A stretch of DNA of 8,288 nt. It comes from a bacterium. Lineage in GTDB: Bacteria; BMS3Abin14. This document shows, piece by piece, positions 1 to 6,166 of the stretch; position 1 is the first letter of the stretch, and every line of letters starts with the position of its first letter. The translations under genes and the position numbers were made by a program. The notes beneath the pieces are model-generated. The model saw only the letters and a program-made list of their open reading frames with translations. It was not told the DNA's origin and ran no database searches. The DNA lies in assembly GCA_020350725.1 (NCBI GenBank), contig CP070719.1:2044489-2052776 (forward strand), read 5' to 3'.

Positions 1-4
1 ACGT

Positions 5-10
5 TATAAT
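5..10 (+). promoter_or_regulatory. Candidate -10 promoter box for the TRAP operon
   Basis: A perfect TATAAT hexamer lies 65 bases upstream of the first TRAP gene, which would give a 5' leader of roughly 58-60 nucleotides. The matching -35 box would fall to the left of the window, so only half of the promoter can be seen. A single hexamer match is weak evidence; its position upstream of an operon is what makes it plausible. Confidence 0.35.
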
Positions 11-75
11 GCCGCGAGGCAGGGGAGGCGCATTCCTTTCCCTGGGACTGTAATCTTTTCGGCAGGGAGATCGAT

Positions 76-1011
76 ATGCCCAGAACCGGGAGTCCGATGC
101 GAAGAGGGAAGCTGTTCGTCCCGGTGTGTCTCCTGATGGTGCTTGCCGCCTCCTCGTGCTCCATTAAGAGGTATGCCGTCAACAGGATGGGAGACGCCCT
201 GGCGGGCAGCGGCACCACCTTCGCCAGCGACGACAACCCCGAGCTGATCCGCGCGGCCACGCCCTTCAGCCTCAAGCTCATCGAGAGCCTGCTGGCGGAG
301 AGCCCCGAGCACCGCGGCCTGCTTCTGGCGGCGGCCAGGGGGTTCACCCAGTACGGCTATGCCTTCACCCAGCAGGACGCCGACGAGGTTGAGAACGAGG
401 ATCTGAGCCGCGCCCTCGAGCTGCGCGGGTACGCCCGCCGTCTCTACCTCCGGGCCAGGGATTACGGCCTGCGGGGGCTGGAAAGATCCCACCGGGGCTT
501 CCGTGACGAGCTCTTCCTGGATCCGGAGGGCACCGTTGAGAGACTGGTGGTGAAGGATGTCCCTCTCATCTACTGGACGGCCGCGTCATGGGGGGCCGCC
601 ATTTCCCTCTCCAAGGACGACCCGCACCTGATCGCCGACCTGCCCCAGATGGAATCGCTCATTTACCGCGCCCTGGAGTTGGACGAGGCTTACGACAGCG
701 GCGCCATTCACGTCTTTCTGATCACCCTGGAGTCGAGCCGACCGGGCAACGCCCCCGAGGAACAGGAGAAGGTCCGTTCCCATTTCCGGAGGGCTGTGGA
801 ACTCTCCCGCGGAGAGCTGGCCGCGCCGATGGTCACCATGGCGGAAAGCGTTTCCGTGGCCACTCAGGACCGGCAGGAGTTCACGGATCTCCTGAACAGG
901 GCGCTGGCCGTCGATCCCGACGCCGTGCCGGAGTGGCGGCTGACCAACCTGATCATGCAGCGCCGGGCAGCCTGGCTCCTCTCCCGGATAGACGATCTCT
1001 TTCTGGAATAG
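76..1011 (+). CDS. TRAP transporter TatT-family accessory lipoprotein
   Basis: This 311-residue protein is recognised as the T component (TatT) of tripartite ATP-independent periplasmic transporters. The type member in Treponema pallidum is a trimeric, helical TPR-like lipoprotein thought to partner the periplasmic binding protein. The recognisable family core is the block after the signal: SIKRYAVNRMGDALAGSGT, then FASDDNPELIRAATPF and the ESLLAESPEHRGLLLAAARG helix, followed by an all-helical C-terminal part. Residues 9-28 form a lipoprotein-like signal (MRRGK, hydrophobic stretch, then LAASSC with Cys28 as candidate lipidation site). The lipobox has Ala at -3 rather than the usual Leu, so lipidation is likely but not certain. 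The start at 76 is chosen because AGGGAG (64-69) sits 6 bases before it; Met8 is an alternative with no better ribosome site. It is the first gene of the TRAP operon, 28 bases ahead of the binding protein. The family call is firm; its mechanistic role is inferred from the Treponema work. Confidence 0.9.
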   Translation: MPRTGSPMRRGKLFVPVCLLMVLAASSCSIKRYAVNRMGDALAGSGTTFASDDNPELIRAATPFSLKLIESLLAESPEHRGLLLAAARGFTQYGYAFTQQDADEVENEDLSRALELRGYARRLYLRARDYGLRGLERSHRGFRDELFLDPEGTVERLVVKDVPLIYWTAASWGAAISLSKDDPHLIADLPQMESLIYRALELDEAYDSGAIHVFLITLESSRPGNAPEEQEKVRSHFRRAVELSRGELAAPMVTMAESVSVATQDRQEFTDLLNRALAVDPDAVPEWRLTNLIMQRRAAWLLSRIDDLFLE

Positions 1012-1039
1012 CCGCCCGAACCGGAGGCAGGAGACAATA

Positions 1040-2113
1040 ATGAGAAACGGATCAAAAGCTGGACAACGGTTTATCAGACTCGCAACGGTCCTGGTGACGG
1101 TCCTGGCCGGTGTGGCAGGCGGCGGCAGCGGTCAATGGAACACCGCCCGGGCGGCGGGAAAGCCCGTGAAGATCCGCATGGCCACCCTGGCCCCCAAGGG
1201 CTCGTCTTTTCATCAGAGCCTTCAGAGGATGGGCGAGAAGTGGCGGCAGGCCCCCGAGGGTGGAGCCACTCTCACCATCTACACCGACGGGACCATGGGC
1301 AGCGAGTTCGACGTCATCCGGAGGATGCGCATCGGCCAGCTCCAGGCGGCCATGCTGACGGTCGTAGGATTGGCGGATATAGAGGAATCCGTCCATGCCC
1401 TCGAATACATGCCGATGATGTTCCGGTCCCTCGAGGAGATGGAGTATGTCCTGGAGAGCCTTCGCCCCACGCTCGAGAGCAAGATGATGGACAAGGGTTT
1501 CGTGACCCTCTTCTGGGGCGACGCCGGCTGGATCAGGTGGTTCACCAGCCAGCCGGTGAAATATCCAGAGGACCTGAAGACCATGAAGACCTTCGTCTGG
1601 GCCGGCGATACCCAGCAGACGGAACTGATGCTGGCCGCAGGCTATCATCCGGTCCCCCTGGAGGCCACCGACATCCTGACCGGCCTTCAGACCGGCATGA
1701 TCGATGTCGTGTCCACCACCCCCACCTACGCTCTGGCCGGCCAGTTCTACCGGCAGGCCAAATACATGCTGGAGGTCAACTGGGCCCCTCTCCTGGGAGC
1801 CACCGTCGTGACAAAGAAGGTCTGGGACAATCTTTCCGCCGGGGACCGGGAGTTCATGCTGGAAGCGGCGGCCGAGGCCGGCAGGGAGATAAGGGCCCAG
1901 AGCCGGTTGGAGGCGGAGCAGTCGGTGGCGGCCATGAAGGAGCGGGGCCTCGTGGTGCAGGAGGTCGGGCCGGAAGTACAGGCGAGCTGGGAGGCGGCCG
2001 CCAGGGAGTTTTACCCGAAGATCAGGGGGGCCATGGTCCCCGCGGAGGTCTTCGACGAGGTGCAGCAACACATCAGGGAGTACAGGGGGGCTGAACGGAA
2101 AGGAGCCCAATGA
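1040..2113 (+). CDS. TRAP transporter periplasmic solute-binding protein (DctP family)
   Basis: This is the extracytoplasmic binding subunit of the TRAP transporter: it captures a solute in the periplasm and delivers it to the QM permease. It has 357 residues, typical for the family. A basic N-terminus and hydrophobic stretch (residues 10-30) end at a likely signal peptidase I site, A-R-A|A near residue 38. The mature protein starts with the family-typical VKIRMATLAPKGSSFHQSL, followed by the RRMRIGQLQAAM and PVPLEATDILTGLQTGMIDV blocks. In classical DctP/SiaP proteins the segment 'DLKGLKIRVP' carries the arginine that grips the substrate carboxylate. Here it reads DLKTMKTFVWAGD (residues 178-190), with Phe185 at the arginine position. 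This matches my recollection of TatT-associated binding proteins, so the substrate cannot be called from dicarboxylate models. The start is backed by AGGAG (1029-1033), 6 bases upstream. The stop overlaps the permease start by 4 bases (ATGA), suggesting translational coupling. Confidence 0.93.
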   Translation: MRNGSKAGQRFIRLATVLVTVLAGVAGGGSGQWNTARAAGKPVKIRMATLAPKGSSFHQSLQRMGEKWRQAPEGGATLTIYTDGTMGSEFDVIRRMRIGQLQAAMLTVVGLADIEESVHALEYMPMMFRSLEEMEYVLESLRPTLESKMMDKGFVTLFWGDAGWIRWFTSQPVKYPEDLKTMKTFVWAGDTQQTELMLAAGYHPVPLEATDILTGLQTGMIDVVSTTPTYALAGQFYRQAKYMLEVNWAPLLGATVVTKKVWDNLSAGDREFMLEAAAEAGREIRAQSRLEAEQSVAAMKERGLVVQEVGPEVQASWEAAAREFYPKIRGAMVPAEVFDEVQQHIREYRGAERKGAQ

Positions 2114-3966
2114 GGGAGGCGGTGCCGGACAGCACCGGGGCCCCGGGGGACACCGGCCCCGTCGGTTTCCCCCGAATGTGGAGACAGGGGGAGAACCTTC
2201 TGGTCGGCGCCGCCCTGGTGGCCATGGTCCTGATCCCCCTGGCCGAGATCGTCCTGCGGGCGGCATTCAAGGTCGGCATCTCGGCTTCCACCTCCCTCGT
2301 TCAGCATCTGACCCTGGTGGTGTCCATGGTGGGGGGTGCCATCGCCGCCCGGGAGAACCGGCTCCTTTCCCTCTCGGCCGCTGTCGATTACCTCAAGGGT
2401 CCCTATCGATCCGCCGCACAGATCTACAGCGGGGCCTTTGCCCTGGCTGTCACCGCCCTGCTTTTCGTGGCCGGTGTTCAGTTCATCGGGGTGGAGCGGC
2501 TGGGCGGGACGATCCTTGCCTACGGCATCCCGGTGTGGGTCATTCAGCTGTGCATTCCCGCCGGTTTCGCCCTGATCTCCTTTCACATCATCCGGTATGG
2601 GGCTGATCGATGGCCCGGGCGCCTCCTGGTCGTCCTGATCGCCGGCATGATCATCACGGCGGGCCTCATGTCCCCCTTCTCTCCGGCCGACATGGTCCCC
2701 GTGGGTCTGGCAGGCCTCATTCTGGCCACGGCCATGGGATCCCCCGTCTTCGTCCTCCTCGGCGGAGCTGCCGTCATCCTCTTCTGGGGGGCGGAGCTGC
2801 CCATCGCCTCCATCCCCCTCGACCAGTACCGCCTGGTCACGAACCCGTCCCTTCCGGCCCTCCCCCTCTTCACGCTGGCCGGGTATTTTCTGGCGGAGGG
2901 GGGCGCTCCCCGGAGGCTCATCAGGCTGTTCCAGGTCGGACTGGGCGGCGTCAGGGGCGGTCCGGCCATCATAACCGCCGTCATCTGCGCCTTTTTCACC
3001 TCCTTCACCGGCGCGTCCGGGGTGACCATCCTGGCCCTGGGGGGACTCCTCATGCCCATCCTGACAGCCTCCCGCTGTCCCGAGCGATCGGCCCTTGGAC
3101 TGTTGACCGGGTCCGGCTCCCTGGGTCTCCTCTTCCCTCCCTGCCTCCCCCTGATCCTCTACGCCATCGTGGCGAAGATCTCCCTGGAGGAGATCTTTCT
3201 GGGCGGGATCCTCCCCGGGGTCCTCCTGGTGGCCCTGACCGCCCTGTGGGGCGCCCGGCAGTGTCCGAGGGTCGAATCAAACGAGAGGGGATTCAGTCCC
3301 GGGGAGGTGGCCCGGGCACTCTGGGAAGCCAAGTGGGAGATGCTTCTGCCCCTGGTCGCGCTCGGGTCTCTTTTCAGCGGCCTGGCCACCCCGGTGGAGG
3401 CTGCGGCCCTGACCGCCCTTTACTCCTTCCTGACCCAGACCGTGTTCCATCGGGACCTGAAGCTGTCCCGTGATATCCCCCGGGTCCTGACCGAGTGCGG
3501 GTTGCTGATCGGCGGTGTGCTTCTCATCCTGAGCGTTGCCCTCGGCTTCACCAACTACCTGGTGGATGCCCAGGTCCCTTCCCGCATGGTAGACCTGGTC
3601 ACCGGCGCCATCCAGTCACCTCTGGTGTTCCTGCTTCTCCTCAACGTTTTTCTGATCATCGTCGGCTGTCTGATGGATATCTACTCGGCCATCGTGGTGG
3701 TGGTGCCCCTCATCGTCCCCCTGGGCGCGGCGTTCGGGATCGACCCGGTGCATCTGGGGATCATCTTCCTGGCCAACCTCGAGCTGGGCTATCTAACCCC
3801 GCCGGTGGGGATGAACCTTTTCCTCTCCTCCTATCGGTTCGACAAGCCGCTGCAGGAGGTCTACCGGTCGATCGTGCCCATCCTTCTCGTTCTCCTGGGC
3901 GGGGTGCTTCTGATAACCTACATCCCGATCCTGACGACCTTCCTACCCAACCTCTTCTACCGCTGA
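2110..3966 (+). CDS. TRAP transporter fused permease (DctQ-DctM)
   Basis: This 618-residue membrane protein joins the small (DctQ) and large (DctM) TRAP permease subunits in one chain; together they form the ion-driven membrane channel fed by the binding protein. Residues about 28-165 are DctQ-like, with four hydrophobic segments and the RENRLLSLSAAVDYL block after the second. Residues about 172-618 are DctM-like, with many membrane spans. The expected large-subunit landmarks are present: a GASGVTILALGG block (301-312, the usual SGSS/SGAS loop), GSGSLGLLFPP (334-344) and NLELGYLTPPVGMNLFL (556-572). A hydrophilic linker around residues 382-408 separates two halves of the DctM part. The first 25 or so residues are polar and cytosolic-looking. 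GGAG-like ribosome site GGAG (2102-2105) lies 4 bases ahead of the start, inside the end of the previous gene. Fusion of Q and M is known in other TRAP systems, so it is not a frameshift artefact. Sodium coupling is the family norm and is inferred here. Confidence 0.93.
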   Translation: MREAVPDSTGAPGDTGPVGFPRMWRQGENLLVGAALVAMVLIPLAEIVLRAAFKVGISASTSLVQHLTLVVSMVGGAIAARENRLLSLSAAVDYLKGPYRSAAQIYSGAFALAVTALLFVAGVQFIGVERLGGTILAYGIPVWVIQLCIPAGFALISFHIIRYGADRWPGRLLVVLIAGMIITAGLMSPFSPADMVPVGLAGLILATAMGSPVFVLLGGAAVILFWGAELPIASIPLDQYRLVTNPSLPALPLFTLAGYFLAEGGAPRRLIRLFQVGLGGVRGGPAIITAVICAFFTSFTGASGVTILALGGLLMPILTASRCPERSALGLLTGSGSLGLLFPPCLPLILYAIVAKISLEEIFLGGILPGVLLVALTALWGARQCPRVESNERGFSPGEVARALWEAKWEMLLPLVALGSLFSGLATPVEAAALTALYSFLTQTVFHRDLKLSRDIPRVLTECGLLIGGVLLILSVALGFTNYLVDAQVPSRMVDLVTGAIQSPLVFLLLLNVFLIIVGCLMDIYSAIVVVVPLIVPLGAAFGIDPVHLGIIFLANLELGYLTPPVGMNLFLSSYRFDKPLQEVYRSIVPILLVLLGGVLLITYIPILTTFLPNLFYR

Positions 3967-3974
3967 CCCGTGAC

Positions 3975-4029
3975 CCGGGGTCGCATCTTGCCTTTTTACC
4001 AAATGTTAAATGGCAAGATACGACCCCGG
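3975..4029. repeat. 18-bp inverted repeat, REP/MITE-like hairpin
   Basis: Left arm CCGGGGTCGCATCTTGCC (3975-3992) and right arm GGCAAGATACGACCCCGG (4012-4029) are reverse complements with one mismatch, separated by an AT-rich 19-base loop (3993-4011) that can pair further in part. It begins 9 bases after the permease stop. No run of T follows the right arm, so it is not a standard intrinsic terminator, although it could protect the 3' end of the TRAP transcript. The pattern of a GACCCC end joined to a CAAGAT core resembles repetitive elements found scattered in proteobacterial genomes and linked to REP-associated tyrosine transposases. That likeness is from memory and unverified. Confidence 0.7.
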
Positions 4030-4058
4030 AAGGAAATCCCCTCCGATCAGTCATTCAG

Positions 4059-4087
4059 TTGACACTGGGACAACCTGTCGATACCTT
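4059..4087 (+). promoter_or_regulatory. Candidate sigma-70 promoter for the DUF47-PiT unit
   Basis: A perfect -35 hexamer TTGACA (4059-4064) is followed after exactly 17 bases by TACCTT (4082-4087), which keeps the three most conserved -10 positions (TA...T). An A-rich stretch follows. Transcription would begin near 4094-4096, about 40 bases before the DUF47 start. This fits a separate transcription unit after the TRAP operon. No PHO-box-like direct repeats were recognised nearby. Confidence 0.5.
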
Positions 4088-4136
4088 TAAAAAAACGTCG
4101 GTATGTGCTTCCTTTTTCTCGGCAACCGGAAGGAGA

Positions 4137-4817
4137 ATGGCGGACAACCACGGTCCGCACCCGTCAGCCATGAGATTCCTGTTCCGCAAACAGCGTCAGG
4201 TTGAATCCCTCGTCATGCGGTACCTGGAGGACCTGTGCCAGGTTCAGCACACCTTTTCCAGGGCGATCAACAGCTGCCTGGACGGGGATGCCAGAGAGAA
4301 CTTCACGGTCCTGGTCGAGGAAACCCATCGCATCGAGGCCCAGGCCGATGACGTCCGGGAGGAGATCAAGACATTCATGTACAGCAAGGTGCTTCTCCCG
4401 GAGTCACGCGGGGATATCATGGGACTTCTGGAATCCATCGACCAGATCCCGCGCTTCTGCGAGATCATCCTCAACATCATCCGAACCCAGAAGCTCACCA
4501 TACCCGATCTCATCGTGCCCGATGTCCGCAAACTGGTCAGCGTTTCCATGGAGACCTGCGGCCTGATGATCCAGCAGGTTGAGGACCTCTTTAAGCGGGG
4601 CCGCCGGATCCCGGAACTGCTGGATGTCATCGACGAAAAAGAGAGCCAGTGCGACGTCATTGAGCGCCGGATCATCACCACCCTCTTCGATTCCGATATC
4701 GATCCCTTCCTCAAGATCCAGCTCAAGGAGCTGGTGGTCCTTCTGGGCGAGATCTCCGACCAGGTCGACCGTGTGTCCAAACGGATCAACATCATCAGTT
4801 TAAAGAGGCGTGTCTAG
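4137..4817 (+). CDS. DUF47 / PhoU-like phosphate transport regulator
   Basis: This 226-residue soluble helical protein belongs to the DUF47 (PhoU_div) family, distant relatives of PhoU that are usually encoded next to PiT phosphate permeases and are thought to assist or regulate them. Family signs are the FRKQRQVESLVMRYLEDL opening, the first helical repeat with E67-AQA-D71 and the second with E169-SQC-D173. These two ExxxD-type motifs match the acidic metal-binding repeats of PhoU proteins. The start at 4137 is chosen because GGAAGGAG (4128-4135) precedes it, though the spacing is very short. Met12 (4170) is an alternative that gives the more usual family N-terminus but has no ribosome site. 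The open frame extends further upstream, but that stretch overlaps the permease gene and the hairpin and is not protein-like. The next gene begins on the base after its stop, so the two are almost certainly co-transcribed. The regulatory role is inferred from family and context. Confidence 0.88.
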   Translation: MADNHGPHPSAMRFLFRKQRQVESLVMRYLEDLCQVQHTFSRAINSCLDGDARENFTVLVEETHRIEAQADDVREEIKTFMYSKVLLPESRGDIMGLLESIDQIPRFCEIILNIIRTQKLTIPDLIVPDVRKLVSVSMETCGLMIQQVEDLFKRGRRIPELLDVIDEKESQCDVIERRIITTLFDSDIDPFLKIQLKELVVLLGEISDQVDRVSKRINIISLKRRV

Positions 4818-5741
4818 ATGTTATCCATCCTGGGAGGCGTCTTTCTTGGATGGTCCCTTGGCGCCAACGACGCGTCCAACGTCATAGGGCCTGCCGTCAC
4901 TTCCAGGATGCTCCGGTTCACCACCGCGGCGGCCATGGCCTCCCTGTTCGTCCTTATGGGAGCTGTGCTCCAGGGCCGCTCGGGGATCCACACCCTGTCC
5001 GGCCTCACGGGGATGACCCTCCGTCAGGCGGTCCTGGTCTCCATATCCGCGGCGATCACCGTCACCCTCATGACCGTCGTGCGCCTGCCCGTGTCCACCT
5101 CCCAGGCGGTTGTGGGAGCGATCCTCGGCATCGGCCTCGGCAACAGATATGTCGACCTGGGGGGCCTGGGAAAGGTGGTCACGTGCTGGGTGGGAACGCC
5201 TGTGGGAGGAGCCCTGATGGCGGTGGTGGTCTACCGGGTCCTGGCCGCGGTCAACAACCGGCTCCGACCGAGCCTCCTGGAAAGGGACGCCCTTTACCGT
5301 GTGGGCCTGGTAGCAGCCGGTTCATACGGGGCCTTCGCTCTCGGGGCCAACAACGTGGCCAACGTCACCGCCGTCTACGTGGGAGCCGGGCACCTGTCCA
5401 TGACGGCAGCCACGCTGGTCGGGGGGCTCAGTATCGGCCTGGGGATCCTCACCTTCAGCGAACGGGTGATGGTGACAGTGGGGTCGCGCCTGGTCCGCCT
5501 GGACCCCTTTTCCGCCCTCGTCGTCCTCCTGGCCGAGGCCTTCACGGTCCATTTCTACACCTTCGTCGGCGTCCCCGTCTCCACCTCCCAGGCCATCATC
5601 GGGGCGGTCCTGGGCATCGGCCTGCTCAAGGGCATCCGGACGGTGAGTGCCCGCACCCTGTTCTCCATCCTGAGCGGCTGGTTCCTCACCCCCCTCATCG
5701 CCGCGGCCCTGGTGCTGGGGATGGGGGGGGTTTTGGGATGA
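4818..5741 (+). CDS. pit: PiT-family inorganic phosphate permease
   Basis: This 307-residue integral membrane protein is a short-form PiT (PF01384-type) transporter, expected to import phosphate with a cation. It is built of two similar halves. GANDASN (residues 15-21) recurs as GANNVAN (176-182), and PVSTSQ (91-96) recurs as PVSTSQ (253-258), both about 161-162 residues apart, as expected for the internally duplicated family. The signature aspartate is present in the first copy (Asp18) but is Asn179 in the second. I recall the GANNVANV form in relatives of this short subfamily, so it is probably not a defect. The protein is shorter than E. coli PitA (about 500 residues) because the long central loop is absent. 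AGAGG (4804-4808) lies 9 bases before the ATG, within the end of the DUF47 gene, and the ATG directly follows that gene's TAG. The final codons (GMGGVLG) lie in a run of eight G. Phosphate is the likely substrate; sulfate or another oxyanion cannot be excluded. Confidence 0.92.
   Translation: MLSILGGVFLGWSLGANDASNVIGPAVTSRMLRFTTAAAMASLFVLMGAVLQGRSGIHTLSGLTGMTLRQAVLVSISAAITVTLMTVVRLPVSTSQAVVGAILGIGLGNRYVDLGGLGKVVTCWVGTPVGGALMAVVVYRVLAAVNNRLRPSLLERDALYRVGLVAAGSYGAFALGANNVANVTAVYVGAGHLSMTAATLVGGLSIGLGILTFSERVMVTVGSRLVRLDPFSALVVLLAEAFTVHFYTFVGVPVSTSQAIIGAVLGIGLLKGIRTVSARTLFSILSGWFLTPLIAAALVLGMGGVLG
5717..5737 (+). other. G-quadruplex-capable tract at the pit 3' end
   Basis: The coding strand has GGGG (5717-5720), a run of eight G (5723-5730) and GGG (5735-5737), separated by AT and TTTT. 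Splitting the G8 run gives four G-triplets with loops of 2, 2 and 4 bases, a canonical quadruplex pattern. The G8 run crosses the last codons of pit and could also be a slippage site. Whether it folds in the cell is unknown. Confidence 0.4.
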
Positions 5742-5830
5742 ATGGAAGAGGGGAAAGGGGAAAGAGCCGGACGAAGACGAGGTGAAAATCAGACACGGGG
5801 ACACGGAGAGGGGGAGAAAGAAACCCAGTC

Positions 5831-5893
5831 CTCAGAGATAAGTGCTCAGTGATAAGCAGGAAGGCGGTTTACTTATCTCTTATCTCTTAGCAC
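5831..5893. repeat. Nested direct and inverted repeats around AGAGATAAGT
   Basis: AGAGATAAGT (5834-5843) is exactly inverted as ACTTATCTCT (5871-5880). GTGCTCAGTGATAAG (5842-5856) is inverted as CTTATCTCTTAGCAC (5879-5893) with 13 of 15 matches. The left side is itself a 14-base direct near-repeat and the right side a 7-base direct repeat. The block could fold as alternative hairpins, but has no U-tract and is not a standard terminator. Confidence 0.65.
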
Positions 5894-6059
5894 CCAGGAC
5901 ATGGTTCCCAGCTCTGGTCACTCTAATTTGGATTTTGGATTCAATGTTCACCCTGACCTTCACGATCTGTGGCGTTTTGGGTAAAGCTTGCTACTATTGT
6001 CCATATGATCCAGGGGGCTTGCCGGGGGGCAGGGGTTTCAGGCCGGAGGGGAGACGATC

Positions 6060-6106
6060 AGGAACAGGGATCCGGTAACAGGCAGCAGGGAATTTTCCCT
6101 GTTCCT
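6060..6106. repeat. 11-bp inverted repeat with a nested palindrome
   Basis: AGGAACAGGGA (6060-6070) and TCCCTGTTCCT (6096-6106) are perfect reverse complements 25 bases apart. A second hairpin, CAGGGAA-TT-TTCCCTG (6086-6101), shares the right arm, so two mutually exclusive structures are possible. It lies 66-112 bases before the dehydrogenase gene. No clear U-tract follows, so a terminator role is doubtful. Confidence 0.6.
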
Positions 6107-6110
6107 TTCC

Positions 6111-6139
6111 CCCTTCGACTGAGCTCAGGGTCTTCGACT
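6111..6139. repeat. CTTCGACT direct repeat around a CTGAGCTCAG palindrome
   Basis: CTTCGACT occurs at 6113-6120 and 6132-6139, on either side of the 10-base palindrome CTGAGCTCAG (6119-6128). The unit CCCTTCGACTGAGCTCAGGG (6111-6130) has inverted CCCT/AGGG ends. It resembles the widespread CCTTCGACAGGCTCAGG interspersed repeat of many bacterial genomes; this likeness is from memory. Confidence 0.5.
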
Positions 6140-6161
6140 TTCAACTTTCTACTTATTTATT

Positions 6162-6166
6162 GAGGA
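6162..6166 (+). promoter_or_regulatory. Ribosome binding site fixing the TTG start of the dehydrogenase
   Basis: GAGGA (6162-6166) lies 6 bases before a TTG codon at 6173. No ATG or GTG occurs in the same frame before the conserved cysteine-rich N-terminal block, so this site decides in favour of a TTG start. Confidence 0.65.

Noticed and set aside
1052-2266. 404-residue open frame on the minus strand
   Set aside because: It is antisense to the binding protein and the permease start, is His/Pro/Gly-rich and low-complexity, and is a high-GC shadow.
3975-4029. Hairpin as a standard Rho-independent terminator of the TRAP operon
   Set aside because: The T-run (TTTTT) lies in the loop, not after the right arm, which is followed by AAGGAAATC; a different role is more likely.
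3495-4136. Upstream extension of the DUF47 reading frame
   Set aside because: It lies out of frame within the permease gene and passes through the hairpin and promoter. The translation is Pro/Arg/Gly-rich and unlike the DUF47 family, which begins near residue 12 of the chosen gene.
4850-5785. 311-residue + frame overlapping pit
   Set aside because: It is a frame-shifted shadow of pit, rich in Arg, Gly, Pro and His, with no membrane segments; pit itself has duplicated family signatures.
5842-6078. 78-residue + frame starting with GTG in the intergenic region
   Set aside because: Its start lies inside the repeat block, with no ribosome site and no recognisable domain. A short hydrophobic stretch alone is not enough.
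5969-6163. 64-residue + frame in the intergenic region
   Set aside because: It has no proper ribosome site, and its translation crosses inverted repeats and ends in the leader of the dehydrogenase gene.
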